Shown here piece by piece: positions 1 through 9,839 of a DNA stretch of 64,000 bases. Position numbers and translations under genes: made by a program. Source of the stretch: Chitinophaga deserti (GTDB lineage: Bacteria; Bacteroidota; Bacteroidia; Chitinophagales; Chitinophagaceae); NCBI RefSeq assembly GCF_003149455.1, contig NZ_QFFK01000002.1:620001-684000 (forward strand), read 5' to 3'. Every line of letters begins with the position of its first letter. The stretch's first letter is position 1. The notes under the pieces were generated by a model. It worked only from the letters and a program-made list of their open reading frames with translations. It was not told the DNA's origin and made no database searches.

Positions 1-353
1 GCGCGGAAGCCGAGGCTATGAAAACCGGTGGCAACCTTGCAAGCGCCAATGCTGATCTGGAAGATCTGAAGAGCCTGCGGATAGATAACTACGTGCATAC
101 CGCATATGGAACTGCTGCAGCTGTACTGGCCGCTGTGGAAGAAGAACGCTTCCGCGAGCTCGCATTCGAAGGCCACCGATACTTCGATCTTCGCCGCTGG
201 AAGAAAGACATCGTACGTACTGCACAGGACGTTGCAAATATCGGTGGTGTTATAACGCTTCCCGTTACACGCAAACAATATTTCATGCCCATACCATTGG
301 CAGAGGTGCAGGCAAACCGGAATATGCAACAGCATCCGCTATATATGCAGTAA
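1..353 (+). CDS. SusD/RagB-family outer-membrane lipoprotein, C-terminal end (partial)
   Basis: The frame is open from the window edge and ends at TAA 351-353, so only about the last 116 residues are present. It carries the typical SusD C-terminus: an EEERFRELAFEGHRYFDLRRW block, a late R-K-QYFMPIP segment and a short tail. SusD proteins are surface lipoproteins that cap a SusC TonB-dependent transporter and bind the glycan or other nutrient. A strong hairpin terminator follows at once, so this gene ends the transcription unit that lies left of the window. It is a separate gene from the full SusD at 3900-5357. The substrate cannot be told from this fragment. Confidence 0.85.
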   Translation, partial: AEAEAMKTGGNLASANADLEDLKSLRIDNYVHTAYGTAAAVLAAVEEERFRELAFEGHRYFDLRRWKKDIVRTAQDVANIGGVITLPVTRKQYFMPIPLAEVQANRNMQQHPLYMQ

Positions 354-381
354 GGTTATACCACAACAAAAAAACCTGATC

Positions 382-422
382 AAAAACGGCCCGGCAGCGA
401 GTATGCTCCGGGCCGTTTTTTT
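382..422 (+). terminator. Rho-independent terminator after the partial SusD
   Basis: The arms 382-394 and 408-420 are perfectly complementary (AACGGCCCGG and its complement, with an A/T extension) around a 13-nt loop. A T run on the + strand follows. Confidence 0.85.
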
Positions 423-753
423 ATCATGATAATATAGTAGCCAGACACATAATTATTATTTTGTTATGATATGATAAGCAAATAATTATAGCCATTATCC
501 GTTAGTATCTACCTACTTGTTTTCCGGTATTTTTATCTAGTGTGACCGTCATGTTTCTTTTTTGATTAATTTACTAATGTAGCGGTCATGCAGCAGACCA
601 TCCAAATCTAAATCGAGCAGTAAGTTTTAAGACCCAGGACGAAGCCCTAAGCGTAGCCCACAAGAACAGCATATTGATATATCCGACGGATTGATCCTGC
701 CTGCACTTATTTCCTATACACGAAAATTTCTTATCAACAAAAATCTAATCGAC
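423..753 (+). promoter_or_regulatory. AT-rich leader region of the susC/susD pair, with a split inverted repeat
   Basis: This 330-bp gap has no convincing gene. It is much more AT-rich than the flanking genes. TGACCG at 543-548 and CGGTCA at 583-588 form an inverted pair 34 bp apart, and GTCATG occurs next to each arm. This could be a regulator site or part of a structured leader for the downstream pair; that is inference. I do not see a clean TTG / TAnnTTTG promoter. Confidence 0.3.
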
Positions 754-3700
754 ATGAAAGGAATGTTACTTCTCATTCTCTTTTCGGTTATGCTTATGGG
801 GCAATCTCTCGCCCAATCCCGTACCGTAACGGGGAAGGTTACCGATCAGACTGACGGGTCACCATTACCAGGTGTGACCATTTCCATTAAAGGAACATCA
901 AAAGGAACTATTACCAACGCTAACGGCGATTACCGCATTGAGGTTAACGGGCCGAATGATGTGTTGGTGTATTCATTCATTGGTTTCGCAACACAGGAGA
1001 TCGCAGTGCCTTCAAGCGGTGTGCGGAACGTAGCGTTGGGGGCAGATGATAAAACCCTCAACGAAGTGGTGGTAACGGGGTATGTTGACATTAACCGGAA
1101 AGATGCGACAGCAGCCTCTTCCAAGATCGAAGCCACGCAAATTAACAACCGCCCTATCCAGAGTTTTGATCAGGCGCTGGACGGGCTTGCTGCCGGCGTG
1201 AATGTAAACATGCAATCCGGTGTACTGGGCGATGCAGTGGCCATCCGCATCCGCGGCGTAAACTCGATCTCCAACACATCCAACCCCCTGATTGTGGTGG
1301 ATGGAATCGTTTTGAACACTGCGCAAAACACCAACATTTTTAACGCCGGTAATGGTACGCGTTATAATCCGCTTGCCGACATCAACCCCAACGACATCGA
1401 AAGCATTGATGTGCTGAAAGATGCTGCTGCCGCGGCGCTTTACGGTTCCCGCGCAGGTAATGGCGTAATCGTTATCACCACCAAACGCGGCAAACGCGGA
1501 CAAATAGCAGTGAACTATAACACGCTGCTATCATGGGCCACGGTGCGCCGTGCACCCAAGCTGCTGAATGGCGACGAGTTTCTCGTGATCCAGAATGAGA
1601 AATCGGGTAATATGAACCAGCCCAATATAGCCGCTGATTTTGATGAGAACGGTGATGGCAAGCCAGACCGTACCGATTGGATGGATGTGATCTTTAAAAC
1701 CGGTATGCAGCAAACACACCAGCTGTCATTCAGTGGTGGTACCGACAAATCACAGATCTATGGATCTGCCGAGTACGCCGATATGAAAGGTTTCCTGGTG
1801 GGTAACCGCCTGCGCAGAGGATCTGCCAGAATCAATGCGGATGTTACTCCTAAAACATGGCTGAAAGTAGGGCTTTCTGTTTATGCCTCACGCGGGTTGA
1901 ACAACGGCGTATTGTCTGATGGATTCCTCGCGGGCTCAACAGTGGGTGGATATAATGCGCCTCCCAATGTACCGGTGTATAACAGTACGGGTGCATATCA
2001 GGGTTATTATCTTTCGCCATCCAACCGCGATTTGGGTAATGGGGGCAATCGTGTGAGCGAGCGCCTAAACCGCTTTTTCCACCCGCTGGCAAGCATTAAT
2101 ATGGGCCGCAACGATAATGAAACCCGGCGCGTATTGTCCAATATTTATGTAGATGTTACGCCGCTGAAAGGACTGAAACTTACCTCCCGTTTCAGTGTCG
2201 ATTACCTGCAGAACTTCGAAGACCAATACAGTGGTCCCGATCAGGCGGGGAACGGTTTTAACCTGAATGGTCTTGTACAGGAGAACCTTTACCAGACTCA
2301 GCTTTGGAACTGGACCAACCTGGCTAATTACAATCTTACATTCAACGAAAAACACAACATTTCGTTACTGGCCGGCCTGGAGTACCAGTATTCCCGCAAC
2401 TTCCAGCTGTATACGGGGCAGGCCAATCTTGCTGATGATTACTTCAAATATATTTACGACGGGCTTTCTGCTGGTGATGGCAATTCATTTACAGGCGGTG
2501 CACAAACTGCCAATGCATTTGATTCCTACCTCGGCCGTGCAGCGTATAATTATGCGAGCAAGTATTATGCAGAGTTTGTATTTCGTGCAGATGCCTATTC
2601 TGATTTCGGGCCGGATAAACGCAGAGGTTATTTCCCCGGCGGATCTATCGGATGGCGTATTTCAGAAGAGAGTTTCCTGAAAGACAATGTTTCCTGGATC
2701 AATGACCTGAAGCTGCGTGCCAGCTATGGTCTTGTAGGTAATGGTAATGTGAGTGCCTATGCATGGAGAACCCTCATCGGCGGTGGCCAATATGCGGATG
2801 TAAACGGCCTGTCTATGAGCCAGCTCGGCGACCCCGGCCTGCGTTGGGAAACATCCAAGAAGATGGACATCGGTATCGATGCAGCATTCTTCAATAACCG
2901 CTTGGGCCTCACGCTGGATTACTTCAATAATGATGTGGATAATCTGGTATTGGATGCGCCTACGCTTAGAACAACAGGTATCCCCGGTTCAGTTGTATCG
3001 AGGAATATCGGCGAAATGTGGAACCGCGGTATTGAGATAACAGTGCGCGGTACACCTGTGGCCAGCAAGCAATTCGAATGGAACGTTTCCGCCAACTTTA
3101 CTCACCTGAAAAATAAGATCACGAAACTGGTTGATGGTAGTGATATCATCAGTGGCTCCAACCGTGCAAGCGTTGGCCGCCCCATTGGTGTTTGGTACAT
3201 GATTGACTGGGCGGGCGTAAATCCCGAAACAGGATATGGTATGTTCCGTGCAAAAGACGGTACAGTGAAGATGTACAACCCATCGCCCGGTGTAGCTACA
3301 GCCAACCGCTGGACTACTCCCGACGGCTCTAAGGTAGTTACGTCAGTTACTGCAAATGATGCCAATTATCTCGAAGGCAAGTCCGGTTACCCCACATGGT
3401 ATGGCGGCCTGGATAATACGATTACCTATAAAGGATTTTCGCTCAACATTGCCATACAGTTCAGCGGCGGTAACTACATCTTTAACGCCACAAGGCAAGG
3501 GCTCATGACCAACTTCCTTAACAACAACCTGCATGAAATGACTGAGCGCTGGACACCTCAGAACAAGAATACCGATGTGCCGAAAATATTCCTGCGTGAT
3601 GCGGTAACCACGCAAACATCTACCCGCTGGCTGGAGAAGGGCGATTACCTCCGTTTGAAAACTGTAGCGCTTGGGTATGCTTTCCCCGGTATTAAAGAAA

Positions 3701-3882
3701 AAATCGGGTTGAATACGCTGCGTGTGTTTGTATCGGGAGATAATCTGGCATTGCTTACCAAGTACAAGGGTGCTGATCCTGAGATCAATACCAACCGCAC
3801 AGCCAACATCGCCTTTGGTGTAGATAACCGTGGCGTGCCGCTTGGCAGAACGATCTCCGTTGGTTTAAACGCATCTTTCTGA
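754..3882 (+). CDS. SusC/RagA-family TonB-dependent outer-membrane transporter
   Basis: This is a large outer-membrane receptor (1042 aa) that imports a nutrient using TonB-ExbBD energy, paired with the SusD just downstream. I start it at ATG 754, which gives a clear signal peptide (MKGMLLLILFSVMLMGQSLAQ). An in-frame TTG at 691 would add 21 unlikely residues. After the signal comes a carboxypeptidase-D-like beta-sandwich domain (about residues 24-105, GKVTDQTDGSPLPGVTISIKG). Next is the plug with the SusC signature (SNPLIVVDGI, then DIESIDVLKDAAAAALYGSRA), then the beta-barrel ending in an aromatic-terminated strand (VGLNASF). No glycoside hydrolase, sensor or sigma/anti-sigma gene is next to it, so the substrate is unknown. 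Confidence 0.95.
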   Translation: MKGMLLLILFSVMLMGQSLAQSRTVTGKVTDQTDGSPLPGVTISIKGTSKGTITNANGDYRIEVNGPNDVLVYSFIGFATQEIAVPSSGVRNVALGADDKTLNEVVVTGYVDINRKDATAASSKIEATQINNRPIQSFDQALDGLAAGVNVNMQSGVLGDAVAIRIRGVNSISNTSNPLIVVDGIVLNTAQNTNIFNAGNGTRYNPLADINPNDIESIDVLKDAAAAALYGSRAGNGVIVITTKRGKRGQIAVNYNTLLSWATVRRAPKLLNGDEFLVIQNEKSGNMNQPNIAADFDENGDGKPDRTDWMDVIFKTGMQQTHQLSFSGGTDKSQIYGSAEYADMKGFLVGNRLRRGSARINADVTPKTWLKVGLSVYASRGLNNGVLSDGFLAGSTVGGYNAPPNVPVYNSTGAYQGYYLSPSNRDLGNGGNRVSERLNRFFHPLASINMGRNDNETRRVLSNIYVDVTPLKGLKLTSRFSVDYLQNFEDQYSGPDQAGNGFNLNGLVQENLYQTQLWNWTNLANYNLTFNEKHNISLLAGLEYQYSRNFQLYTGQANLADDYFKYIYDGLSAGDGNSFTGGAQTANAFDSYLGRAAYNYASKYYAEFVFRADAYSDFGPDKRRGYFPGGSIGWRISEESFLKDNVSWINDLKLRASYGLVGNGNVSAYAWRTLIGGGQYADVNGLSMSQLGDPGLRWETSKKMDIGIDAAFFNNRLGLTLDYFNNDVDNLVLDAPTLRTTGIPGSVVSRNIGEMWNRGIEITVRGTPVASKQFEWNVSANFTHLKNKITKLVDGSDIISGSNRASVGRPIGVWYMIDWAGVNPETGYGMFRAKDGTVKMYNPSPGVATANRWTTPDGSKVVTSVTANDANYLEGKSGYPTWYGGLDNTITYKGFSLNIAIQFSGGNYIFNATRQGLMTNFLNNNLHEMTERWTPQNKNTDVPKIFLRDAVTTQTSTRWLEKGDYLRLKTVALGYAFPGIKEKIGLNTLRVFVSGDNLALLTKYKGADPEINTNRTANIAFGVDNRGVPLGRTISVGLNASF

Positions 3883-3899
3883 TCTAAAACTTAATCATC

Positions 3900-5357
3900 A
3901 TGAAATATTTACAAATCAAGTATAGTTTCCGATCGGTTCTAACGTATGGACTTTGCGCCGTGTTAATGCTTGGATCCTGTTCAAAGGTTAATGAGCAGGA
4001 CCCATATGAAGGGGTGAATCCGAGCGATGTTTTTAATAATCCCACGCGCATAGAATCTGCCGCCATCGGTATGTATCACGCATTGCAGAATGCAGAGTTC
4101 CTTGGCGGGAGGGCGCTGATTTATATTGATCAGCGTGGAAACGATGTGAATGTATCCGCCTTCTTCGGGCAGATCCCCACGTTCAATATGCTTTCCAATA
4201 ACGGTACAGCTTTGCTGGCATGGACGGGAGGTTACCGCACCATTTTCGAAGCAAACAATTTCCTGTTTAATGTAGAGAAGGCGGGAAGTGTGCTGAGTGC
4301 GGATGAGATCAAACAATATGCTGCAGAAGCTAAATTTGTGCGGGCACTGGTGTACTACTACCTCGTGAACATTTATGCTCAGACATATGGCTTTAGTGCA
4401 GATGGCAGTCATTTGGGTATACCCCTGATGACGATGCCGCCTCCTCAAACGGGTGCTGAAGCTTTTGATCCTAAATACCGTGTGGCCAGAAGTACTGTGA
4501 AGCAAACGTATGACCTCATCATTAAAGATCTGACAGAGGCGGAGGCAGGCCTGCCTGATGACTGGGGCGATGGATATTTCAACCATGCACGTGCCACCAA
4601 GGCGGCGGCCAACGGTTTGCTGTCGCGGGTGTATCTGCTTACAGAGAATTGGGCGAATGTAAATACCGCTGCAGATAAAGTATTGGCATCTCCCTTGGGA
4701 TATGCACTTGAAAGCGCTCCCTATGCGAATTTCGATAAAGACAAGTATATCTCTTCCTCGGAGATCATCTTTAATATTGCCATGAACAGCAACGATAACC
4801 CTAACACCAATAATGCCATTGGACAGCATTATAGCGGCCAGGGAAGGGGAGATATCACGGTTAGCAATTCATACCTCAATCTGCCTAATTTTGGAGCGAA
4901 CGACCGCAGGAAAAGCGCTGATACAATGATTGTGCAGATAGGCAGCAACCGTTATACCGGTAAGTTTTTCGAAACACCTTTCGATTCGTGGGTACCGGTA
5001 ATGCGGCTGGCAGAGATTATGCTGAACAAAGCGGAAGCATTGGCGCGTATCAATGCCGGTGTGAGTACCGATGCATTGGATATCATTAACGAGATACGTG
5101 CGCGTTCTAATGCCGACCCCATTGCAGTGCCTGCTACCAAACAGGAACTGATTGATATTATCCTTAACGAAAGGAGGATAGAGCTCGCGTTTGAAGGGTT
5201 CGGGATGATTGATTTCGTGCGCACGAAGCGGAATATTCCGGCCCGTGGCTCTACCCAGCCGGAACAGGCCTGGAATGATCAGTTCACACCATGGCCGATT
5301 CCTTTCCAGGAAACACAACAGAACACCAACCTTGCGCAGAATCCCGGTTATAACTGA
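3900..5357 (+). CDS. SusD/RagB-family nutrient-binding outer-membrane lipoprotein
   Basis: This is the partner of the SusC transporter 17 bp upstream and is certainly co-transcribed with it. The N-terminus is a lipoprotein signal with lipobox LGSC, so Cys27 should be lipidated. The body follows the SusD pattern: a TPR-rich alpha-helical scaffold (AAEAKFVRALVYYYLVNIYAQ near residue 140, ARATKAAANGLLSRVYLL) and the conserved C-terminal NERRIELAFEGFGMIDFVRTKR block. At 485 aa it has a normal length. It sits on the cell surface as a lid on the SusC barrel. The ligand is not predictable here. Confidence 0.95.
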   Translation: MKYLQIKYSFRSVLTYGLCAVLMLGSCSKVNEQDPYEGVNPSDVFNNPTRIESAAIGMYHALQNAEFLGGRALIYIDQRGNDVNVSAFFGQIPTFNMLSNNGTALLAWTGGYRTIFEANNFLFNVEKAGSVLSADEIKQYAAEAKFVRALVYYYLVNIYAQTYGFSADGSHLGIPLMTMPPPQTGAEAFDPKYRVARSTVKQTYDLIIKDLTEAEAGLPDDWGDGYFNHARATKAAANGLLSRVYLLTENWANVNTAADKVLASPLGYALESAPYANFDKDKYISSSEIIFNIAMNSNDNPNTNNAIGQHYSGQGRGDITVSNSYLNLPNFGANDRRKSADTMIVQIGSNRYTGKFFETPFDSWVPVMRLAEIMLNKAEALARINAGVSTDALDIINEIRARSNADPIAVPATKQELIDIILNERRIELAFEGFGMIDFVRTKRNIPARGSTQPEQAWNDQFTPWPIPFQETQQNTNLAQNPGYN

Positions 5358-5391
5358 TAAATCGGAAGGGCCATCTCAGGAAGGTCCGGAA

Positions 5392-5433
5392 AACCAAAAG
5401 GCCGTCTCATTTTATTGAGACGGCCTTTTGGTT
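5392..5433. terminator. Bidirectional terminator between susD and the TlpA-like gene
   Basis: The 18-bp arms 5392-5409 and 5416-5433 are perfectly complementary, with a 6-nt loop. The stem is A-rich at its left end and T-rich at its right end, so it can stop both converging transcripts. A similar GGCCGTCTCA / TGAGAC core recurs in the terminator at 45167-45190. Confidence 0.85.
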
Positions 5434-5455
5434 ATGATGCAGTGATAGCTGCAGA

Positions 5456-6604
5456 TTATTTCAGTACTTCAGCGAGTTTGCTTTCAAGCTGGCTGCCACG
5501 GAGGTTAGCCGCAATGATTTTGCCCTGCGGGTCTACCAGGATGTTGGTAGGAATGGCGTTGATGCCATATAATGGAACAACAGAAGATTCCCAGAATTTG
5601 AGGTCGCTTACCTGCGGCCAGGTAAGCTGGTCGTCGGCAATGGCTTTTAACCAGGCGCCTTTCTCTTTATCGAGGGATACACCGAGGATAGTGAAGTTTT
5701 TGCTTTTGTATTGATTAAAAGCAGCCACTACGTTGGGATTTTCCTGACGGCAGGGCCCGCACCAGCTGGCCCAGAAATCTACCAGTACATATTTCCCTTT
5801 GAAGGAGCCAAGGCTAACCTGTTTACCTGCGGGATCCGGAAGCACAAAGTCGGGTGCAACCTGCCCAATCATAGAGGCGGGGCCGCTGCTGGCTTCCGGG
5901 GTAGCGCCTTTTTCGAGCGCATCGAGGCCGGAGAGGGTATGTTTTACGAAGCTGTTATCGGGGAAGCGCTTAGCGATTTCCTGGAAGTCCTTTTTATGGG
6001 CCAGCCTGTCCTGCGCATCTTCAAACCCGGCCAGTTCCATCGCGAAAATGGCGGGAACGGGGTTGCGGGAAGCACGTGCGGCAGAAAGGAAATGCTCACG
6101 GAAGGTTTTCGTTTCCTGTTCCATTGCCTGACGGCGGGCGGTAAGCACACTATCGGGTGTTTTCGCTATACGGAGGCTGTCGATGGTCTGCATTTCTTTG
6201 CTGAGCTTCTGCGATTTTTCGCTGTAATAGTTCAGCAGCTGCTGGATTTCGGTGGTGGCTTCGGAGCCTTTCACCTGAATCTTCTCCAGTTCATTGTAAT
6301 CGCCGGTAATGCTCATATCGCCGGCATCGAGGGCGAGGAAGATATATTTACCGCTTTCGAAGCGGATGGCGTAAAGTCCTTGTTCCGGCACCATACCGTC
6401 GAGCGTGATTTTTCCCGAAGCGTCTTTAACGGCGGCGGTATCAACGATTTTGGTGGAGCTTTCCATCACTTCTTCAAGATACACTTTCTCTAGGGGCGTG
6501 TTCGCCAGTTGCACATCAATCTTAAACGCTCCTTTCTCCGGGTGACTGTTGCAGCTTGCCAGTAAGGCGGCCGCTCCTGTCAGCCAAATCGCAAATTGTT
6601 TCAT
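5456..6604 (-). CDS. TlpA/ResA-like thioredoxin-family lipoprotein with N-terminal DUF4369-like domain
   Basis: This is probably a periplasm-facing, membrane-anchored thiol-disulfide oxidoreductase. I choose ATG 6604 because it gives a lipoprotein signal with lipobox LASC (Cys18); an upstream ATG at 6631 would add nine charged residues. The N-terminal half (to about residue 220) resembles the DUF4369 region usual in Bacteroidota TlpA proteins. It is followed by a helical linker and a thioredoxin domain with WCGPC at residues 281-285 and the cis-proline segment NAIPTN near 350. It converges with the SusCD pair. Such lipoproteins often lie beside SusCD loci, but no functional link is shown. Its physiological substrate is unknown. 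Confidence 0.9.
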   Translation of the reverse strand: MKQFAIWLTGAAALLASCNSHPEKGAFKIDVQLANTPLEKVYLEEVMESSTKIVDTAAVKDASGKITLDGMVPEQGLYAIRFESGKYIFLALDAGDMSITGDYNELEKIQVKGSEATTEIQQLLNYYSEKSQKLSKEMQTIDSLRIAKTPDSVLTARRQAMEQETKTFREHFLSAARASRNPVPAIFAMELAGFEDAQDRLAHKKDFQEIAKRFPDNSFVKHTLSGLDALEKGATPEASSGPASMIGQVAPDFVLPDPAGKQVSLGSFKGKYVLVDFWASWCGPCRQENPNVVAAFNQYKSKNFTILGVSLDKEKGAWLKAIADDQLTWPQVSDLKFWESSVVPLYGINAIPTNILVDPQGKIIAANLRGSQLESKLAEVLK

Positions 6605-6686
6605 GGGCTTTTCTTTTATTTGGATTTTCAATCAAAAATAGTCCTAAATCCCCGGAAGGTCTTACCGGAAACGTTAAAATTATGTA

Positions 6687-6706
6687 GATGGCAGGAGTCT
6701 GCCATC
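6687..6706 (-). terminator. Possible weak terminator downstream of gatB
   Basis: The 8-bp perfect arms GATGGCAG and CTGCCATC flank a 4-nt loop about 110 bp past the gatB stop. On the minus strand only an interrupted AT-rich tract follows, so termination is uncertain. The rest of 6605-6816 holds no gene. Confidence 0.3.
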
Positions 6707-6816
6707 CCCTGAAAGTTCCATTTCACTGCGGCGGTGGTACCAACAGTGGGGAGGATGGGGGAAACAGGCCCCCTGCGGGGCTACGCGGGACGACCGATTC
6801 GGGATGAACGGTGATG

Positions 6817-8274
6817 TTAACCGTTGAGGCGCTTGATTAACAGCTCGTTGGTGAGTTTTGGATCGGCTTTACCACCGCTCAGTTTCATCACTTCACCTAC
6901 GAAAAGCCCGATAAGGCCTTTTTTCCCGGACCGGAATTCTGCAACCTTAGCGGGATACTTAGCCAGTACTTCCTCTATCACAGGCAAAATGCTGCCGGCA
7001 TCCGTTTCCTGGATGAGATTGAGGGCGGTAGCTACTTCCAGCGGGGTTTTACCGGGCTGCTCGATCATGGCGGGCATAATGCGCGACGATGCTATGGAAA
7101 AATTCACCTTTCCATCGTGAATCAGCGCTATAAGTGCGGCTAGGGCCGAAGGAGTAAGCGGGAATTCGGAAATGGCGGCATTACGTTCGTTCAGCCACGA
7201 TTTCACGGGGCCAAGCATCCAGTTGGACGCTGCCTGGGAATGGGGTGTTTCAGCCATGAGCGATTCGAAATACAATGTAGTATCACGGTCGTCGCAGATC
7301 ACACGGGCATCGTATTCCCGGAGGCCCAGCTGGCTGGTATAACGGGTCACTTTTTCTTCAGGAAGCTCGGGGAGCGACTGGCGCACCTGGTCGAGGAAGC
7401 CGTCGGTAAGGCGGAAAGGCGCCAGATCGGGCTCGGGGAAATACCGGTAATCATTGGCTTCTTCCTTGGAGCGCAGGGGGAAAGAGCTGCCATTGGAGGC
7501 GTCAAAGCTGCGGGTTTCCTGCACAATGCGGCCACCTGTTTCCACCAGTTCTATCTGCCGTTTGATCTCATTTTCGATGGCACGTTTCACGTTGCGGATA
7601 GAGTTCATGTTTTTCACTTCCACCTTGGTGCCGAGTTCGGTGTCGCCTTTGAGGCGGATGGAAATGTTGGCATCACAGCGCATAGAGCCTTCTTCCATGT
7701 TGCCATCGCAGACATCGAGCCAGCGCACCAGACGCCGGAGTTCGGTGAGGTAGGCATAGGCTTCGTCGGCTGAGCTTAGGTCTGGCTCGGTAACGATTTC
7801 CACGAGGGGAACCCCTGCGCGGTTATAGTCCACCATGGTATTGTAAGGGTCCTGGTCGTGGATGGATTTACCGGCATCTTCTTCCAGGTGAATACGGTTG
7901 AGCTGCACATTGCGGGCCTGGCCGTCTACAAAAATGGGGACATAGCCGCCTACGCAAATGGGCGCGGTATGCTGGCTGATCTGGTATCCTTTGGGGAGAT
8001 CGGGGTAGAAATAGTTTTTACGGGCGAAAAAGTTCTCTTTCTCTATAGCGCAATGGCAGGCAAAGCCTAATCTGATGGCCAGCTCCACTGCCTTACGGTT
8101 CATAAAGGGCAGGGTGCCGGGGTGCCCCAGGGTCACCGGGCTCACGTGGGTATTGGGCAGGCCGCCGAAAGAGGCGGAGTCGCCGCTGAATAATTTGCTG
8201 ACTGTCAGCAGCTGGGCATGCACTTCCAGGCCAATTACCGCTTCATATTTGTTATAATCAATGCTCGCGCTCAT
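6817..8274 (-). CDS. gatB: Asp-tRNA(Asn)/Glu-tRNA(Gln) amidotransferase subunit B
   Basis: GatB is the kinase/tRNA-binding subunit of the GatCAB complex, which converts misacylated Glu-tRNA(Gln) or Asp-tRNA(Asn) to the amidated form using ammonia delivered from GatA. The 485-aa product is full length. It has the family opening YEAVIGLEVHAQL, then HLEEDAGKS, DYNRAGVPLVEIVTEPDL and the GSMRCDANIS segment of the catalytic cradle. The C-terminal third is the helical GatB/YqeY tRNA-binding domain. gatA and gatC are not in the window, so the subunits are encoded at separate loci. It is divergent from the aldehyde dehydrogenase gene. Confidence 0.97.
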   Translation of the reverse strand: MSASIDYNKYEAVIGLEVHAQLLTVSKLFSGDSASFGGLPNTHVSPVTLGHPGTLPFMNRKAVELAIRLGFACHCAIEKENFFARKNYFYPDLPKGYQISQHTAPICVGGYVPIFVDGQARNVQLNRIHLEEDAGKSIHDQDPYNTMVDYNRAGVPLVEIVTEPDLSSADEAYAYLTELRRLVRWLDVCDGNMEEGSMRCDANISIRLKGDTELGTKVEVKNMNSIRNVKRAIENEIKRQIELVETGGRIVQETRSFDASNGSSFPLRSKEEANDYRYFPEPDLAPFRLTDGFLDQVRQSLPELPEEKVTRYTSQLGLREYDARVICDDRDTTLYFESLMAETPHSQAASNWMLGPVKSWLNERNAAISEFPLTPSALAALIALIHDGKVNFSIASSRIMPAMIEQPGKTPLEVATALNLIQETDAGSILPVIEEVLAKYPAKVAEFRSGKKGLIGLFVGEVMKLSGGKADPKLTNELLIKRLNG

Positions 8275-8364
8275 AATGTTAAATCACAGCTGATTCGTAC
8301 AAAGATATTCAAACTGCAAAAAAGCAGGGAATTTTCACGAAATTGGTAATCCAACAATCACCCT

Positions 8365-9738
8365 ATGGCTGCTATTCACGACATTCACCTGGCCCAGCGC
8401 CACTTTTTCGACTCCGGTGCTACCCGTTCCTTATCCTTCCGTAAATCAGCGCTAAAGCAGCTGAAAAAGTCCCTGAAACGCCATGAGGGCGAGATTCTTG
8501 CAGCCCTGAAGGCCGATCTGCGTAAAGCGCCTGTAGAGGCATTCGGCAGCGAAGTAGGGCTTTTGTACGACGAGATCGATCATACCCTCACCAATCTCCG
8601 GCAATGGATGCGCCCGCAACCGGTGAGCTCGCCTCTTATGCATTATCCCTCTTCCAGCACGGTATATCGCGAACCGAAAGGGCTTACACTCCTTATCGGT
8701 CCCTGGAACTACCCCTTCCAGCTGGTGGTAAACCCACTGATTGGCGCCATAGCGGCAGGTAACTGCGCCATCGTAAAACCTTCTGAACTGGCGCCTGCCA
8801 CAGAAGCAGTGGTAGTTAAAATAATAGCAGATGCCTTTGTCCCCGAACATGTAACTACCGTTACGGGAGATGGTGCAAAAGTAGTTCCGGACATCATGCA
8901 GCACCGCTTCGATCATGTTTTCTTCACCGGGAGCATTCCTGTGGGAAAGAAGATATTGGAACTGGCAGCGCCACATCTCACACCGGTAACCCTTGAGTTG
9001 GGCGGCAAAAGCCCCTGTGTGGTAGATGCCGGTGCCGATATTAAAACTGCTGCCAAACGGATCATCTGGGGTAAATGCTGGAATGCCGGACAAACCTGTA
9101 TTGCCCCTGATTATGTGCTGGCCGATAAAAAGATTCTTCCCGAATTACTGGAGCATCTCCGCGAAGCCATCCGGAAATTCTATGGAGACGACCCTGCCAA
9201 AAGCCCGGACTATCCCCGCATTATCAACGAAAGACAATTCGACCGGCTGGCCGCATACCTCAACGAAGGAACTGTTTTCTCCGGTGGCCAAACCGACCGT
9301 GCCGATAAATACATCGCACCTACCATCCTCACCGATATTAAACCCAATGCCCGCGTGATGCAGGAAGAGATCTTCGGGCCTATACTCCCCATTCTTCCAT
9401 ATAGCGGTACCGAAGAAGCGGTAAAAATGATTGCAGCAAATCCGTATCCGCTATCGCTGTATGTGTTTACGAAGAGCGCACGCACTGCACGAACACTGGT
9501 AGAAAAAGTGGCTTTCGGTGGTGGCTGTATCAACAATACACTGGTGCATTTTACAAACCTTGAAATGCCGTTCGGAGGTATTGGTCCGAGTGGTATGGGG
9601 CGCTATCACGGGCGCTTTAGTTTCGATGAGTTCACGCACATCAAAGGTGTAATGAAAACCGGCACCTGGCTGGATGTTCCGGTGAAATACCCACCCTTCG
9701 GCAATAAGCTTAAAATGCTGAAGATGTTGCAGAAATAG
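8365..9738 (+). CDS. NAD(P)+-dependent aldehyde dehydrogenase, short ALDH3-like type
   Basis: It oxidises an aldehyde to the carboxylic acid through a cysteine thiohemiacetal. At 457 aa it matches the short class-3/coniferyl/fatty-aldehyde branch rather than the usual 480-500 aa ALDHs. Visible motifs are PWNYP (113-117, cofactor site), FTGS (187-190), ELGGKSP with general base Glu211, and GQTC with nucleophile Cys245. EEIFGP and the NPYPLSLYVFT segment follow. The C-terminal PVKYPPF motif is typical of the ALDH3 group. The real substrate cannot be read from the sequence; a long-chain or aromatic aldehyde is plausible. It is monocistronic and divergent from gatB. Confidence 0.93.
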   Translation: MAAIHDIHLAQRHFFDSGATRSLSFRKSALKQLKKSLKRHEGEILAALKADLRKAPVEAFGSEVGLLYDEIDHTLTNLRQWMRPQPVSSPLMHYPSSSTVYREPKGLTLLIGPWNYPFQLVVNPLIGAIAAGNCAIVKPSELAPATEAVVVKIIADAFVPEHVTTVTGDGAKVVPDIMQHRFDHVFFTGSIPVGKKILELAAPHLTPVTLELGGKSPCVVDAGADIKTAAKRIIWGKCWNAGQTCIAPDYVLADKKILPELLEHLREAIRKFYGDDPAKSPDYPRIINERQFDRLAAYLNEGTVFSGGQTDRADKYIAPTILTDIKPNARVMQEEIFGPILPILPYSGTEEAVKMIAANPYPLSLYVFTKSARTARTLVEKVAFGGGCINNTLVHFTNLEMPFGGIGPSGMGRYHGRFSFDEFTHIKGVMKTGTWLDVPVKYPPFGNKLKMLKMLQK

Positions 9739-9839
9739 CGTGAGAAAATCCGTTCCAAAATTTTTAGAAAATAGTAGCAGAAAAAGTTTTGTGTTTCATG
9801 AATTGTTATTATTGAATCGATCAATAAAATGCAATTCTT

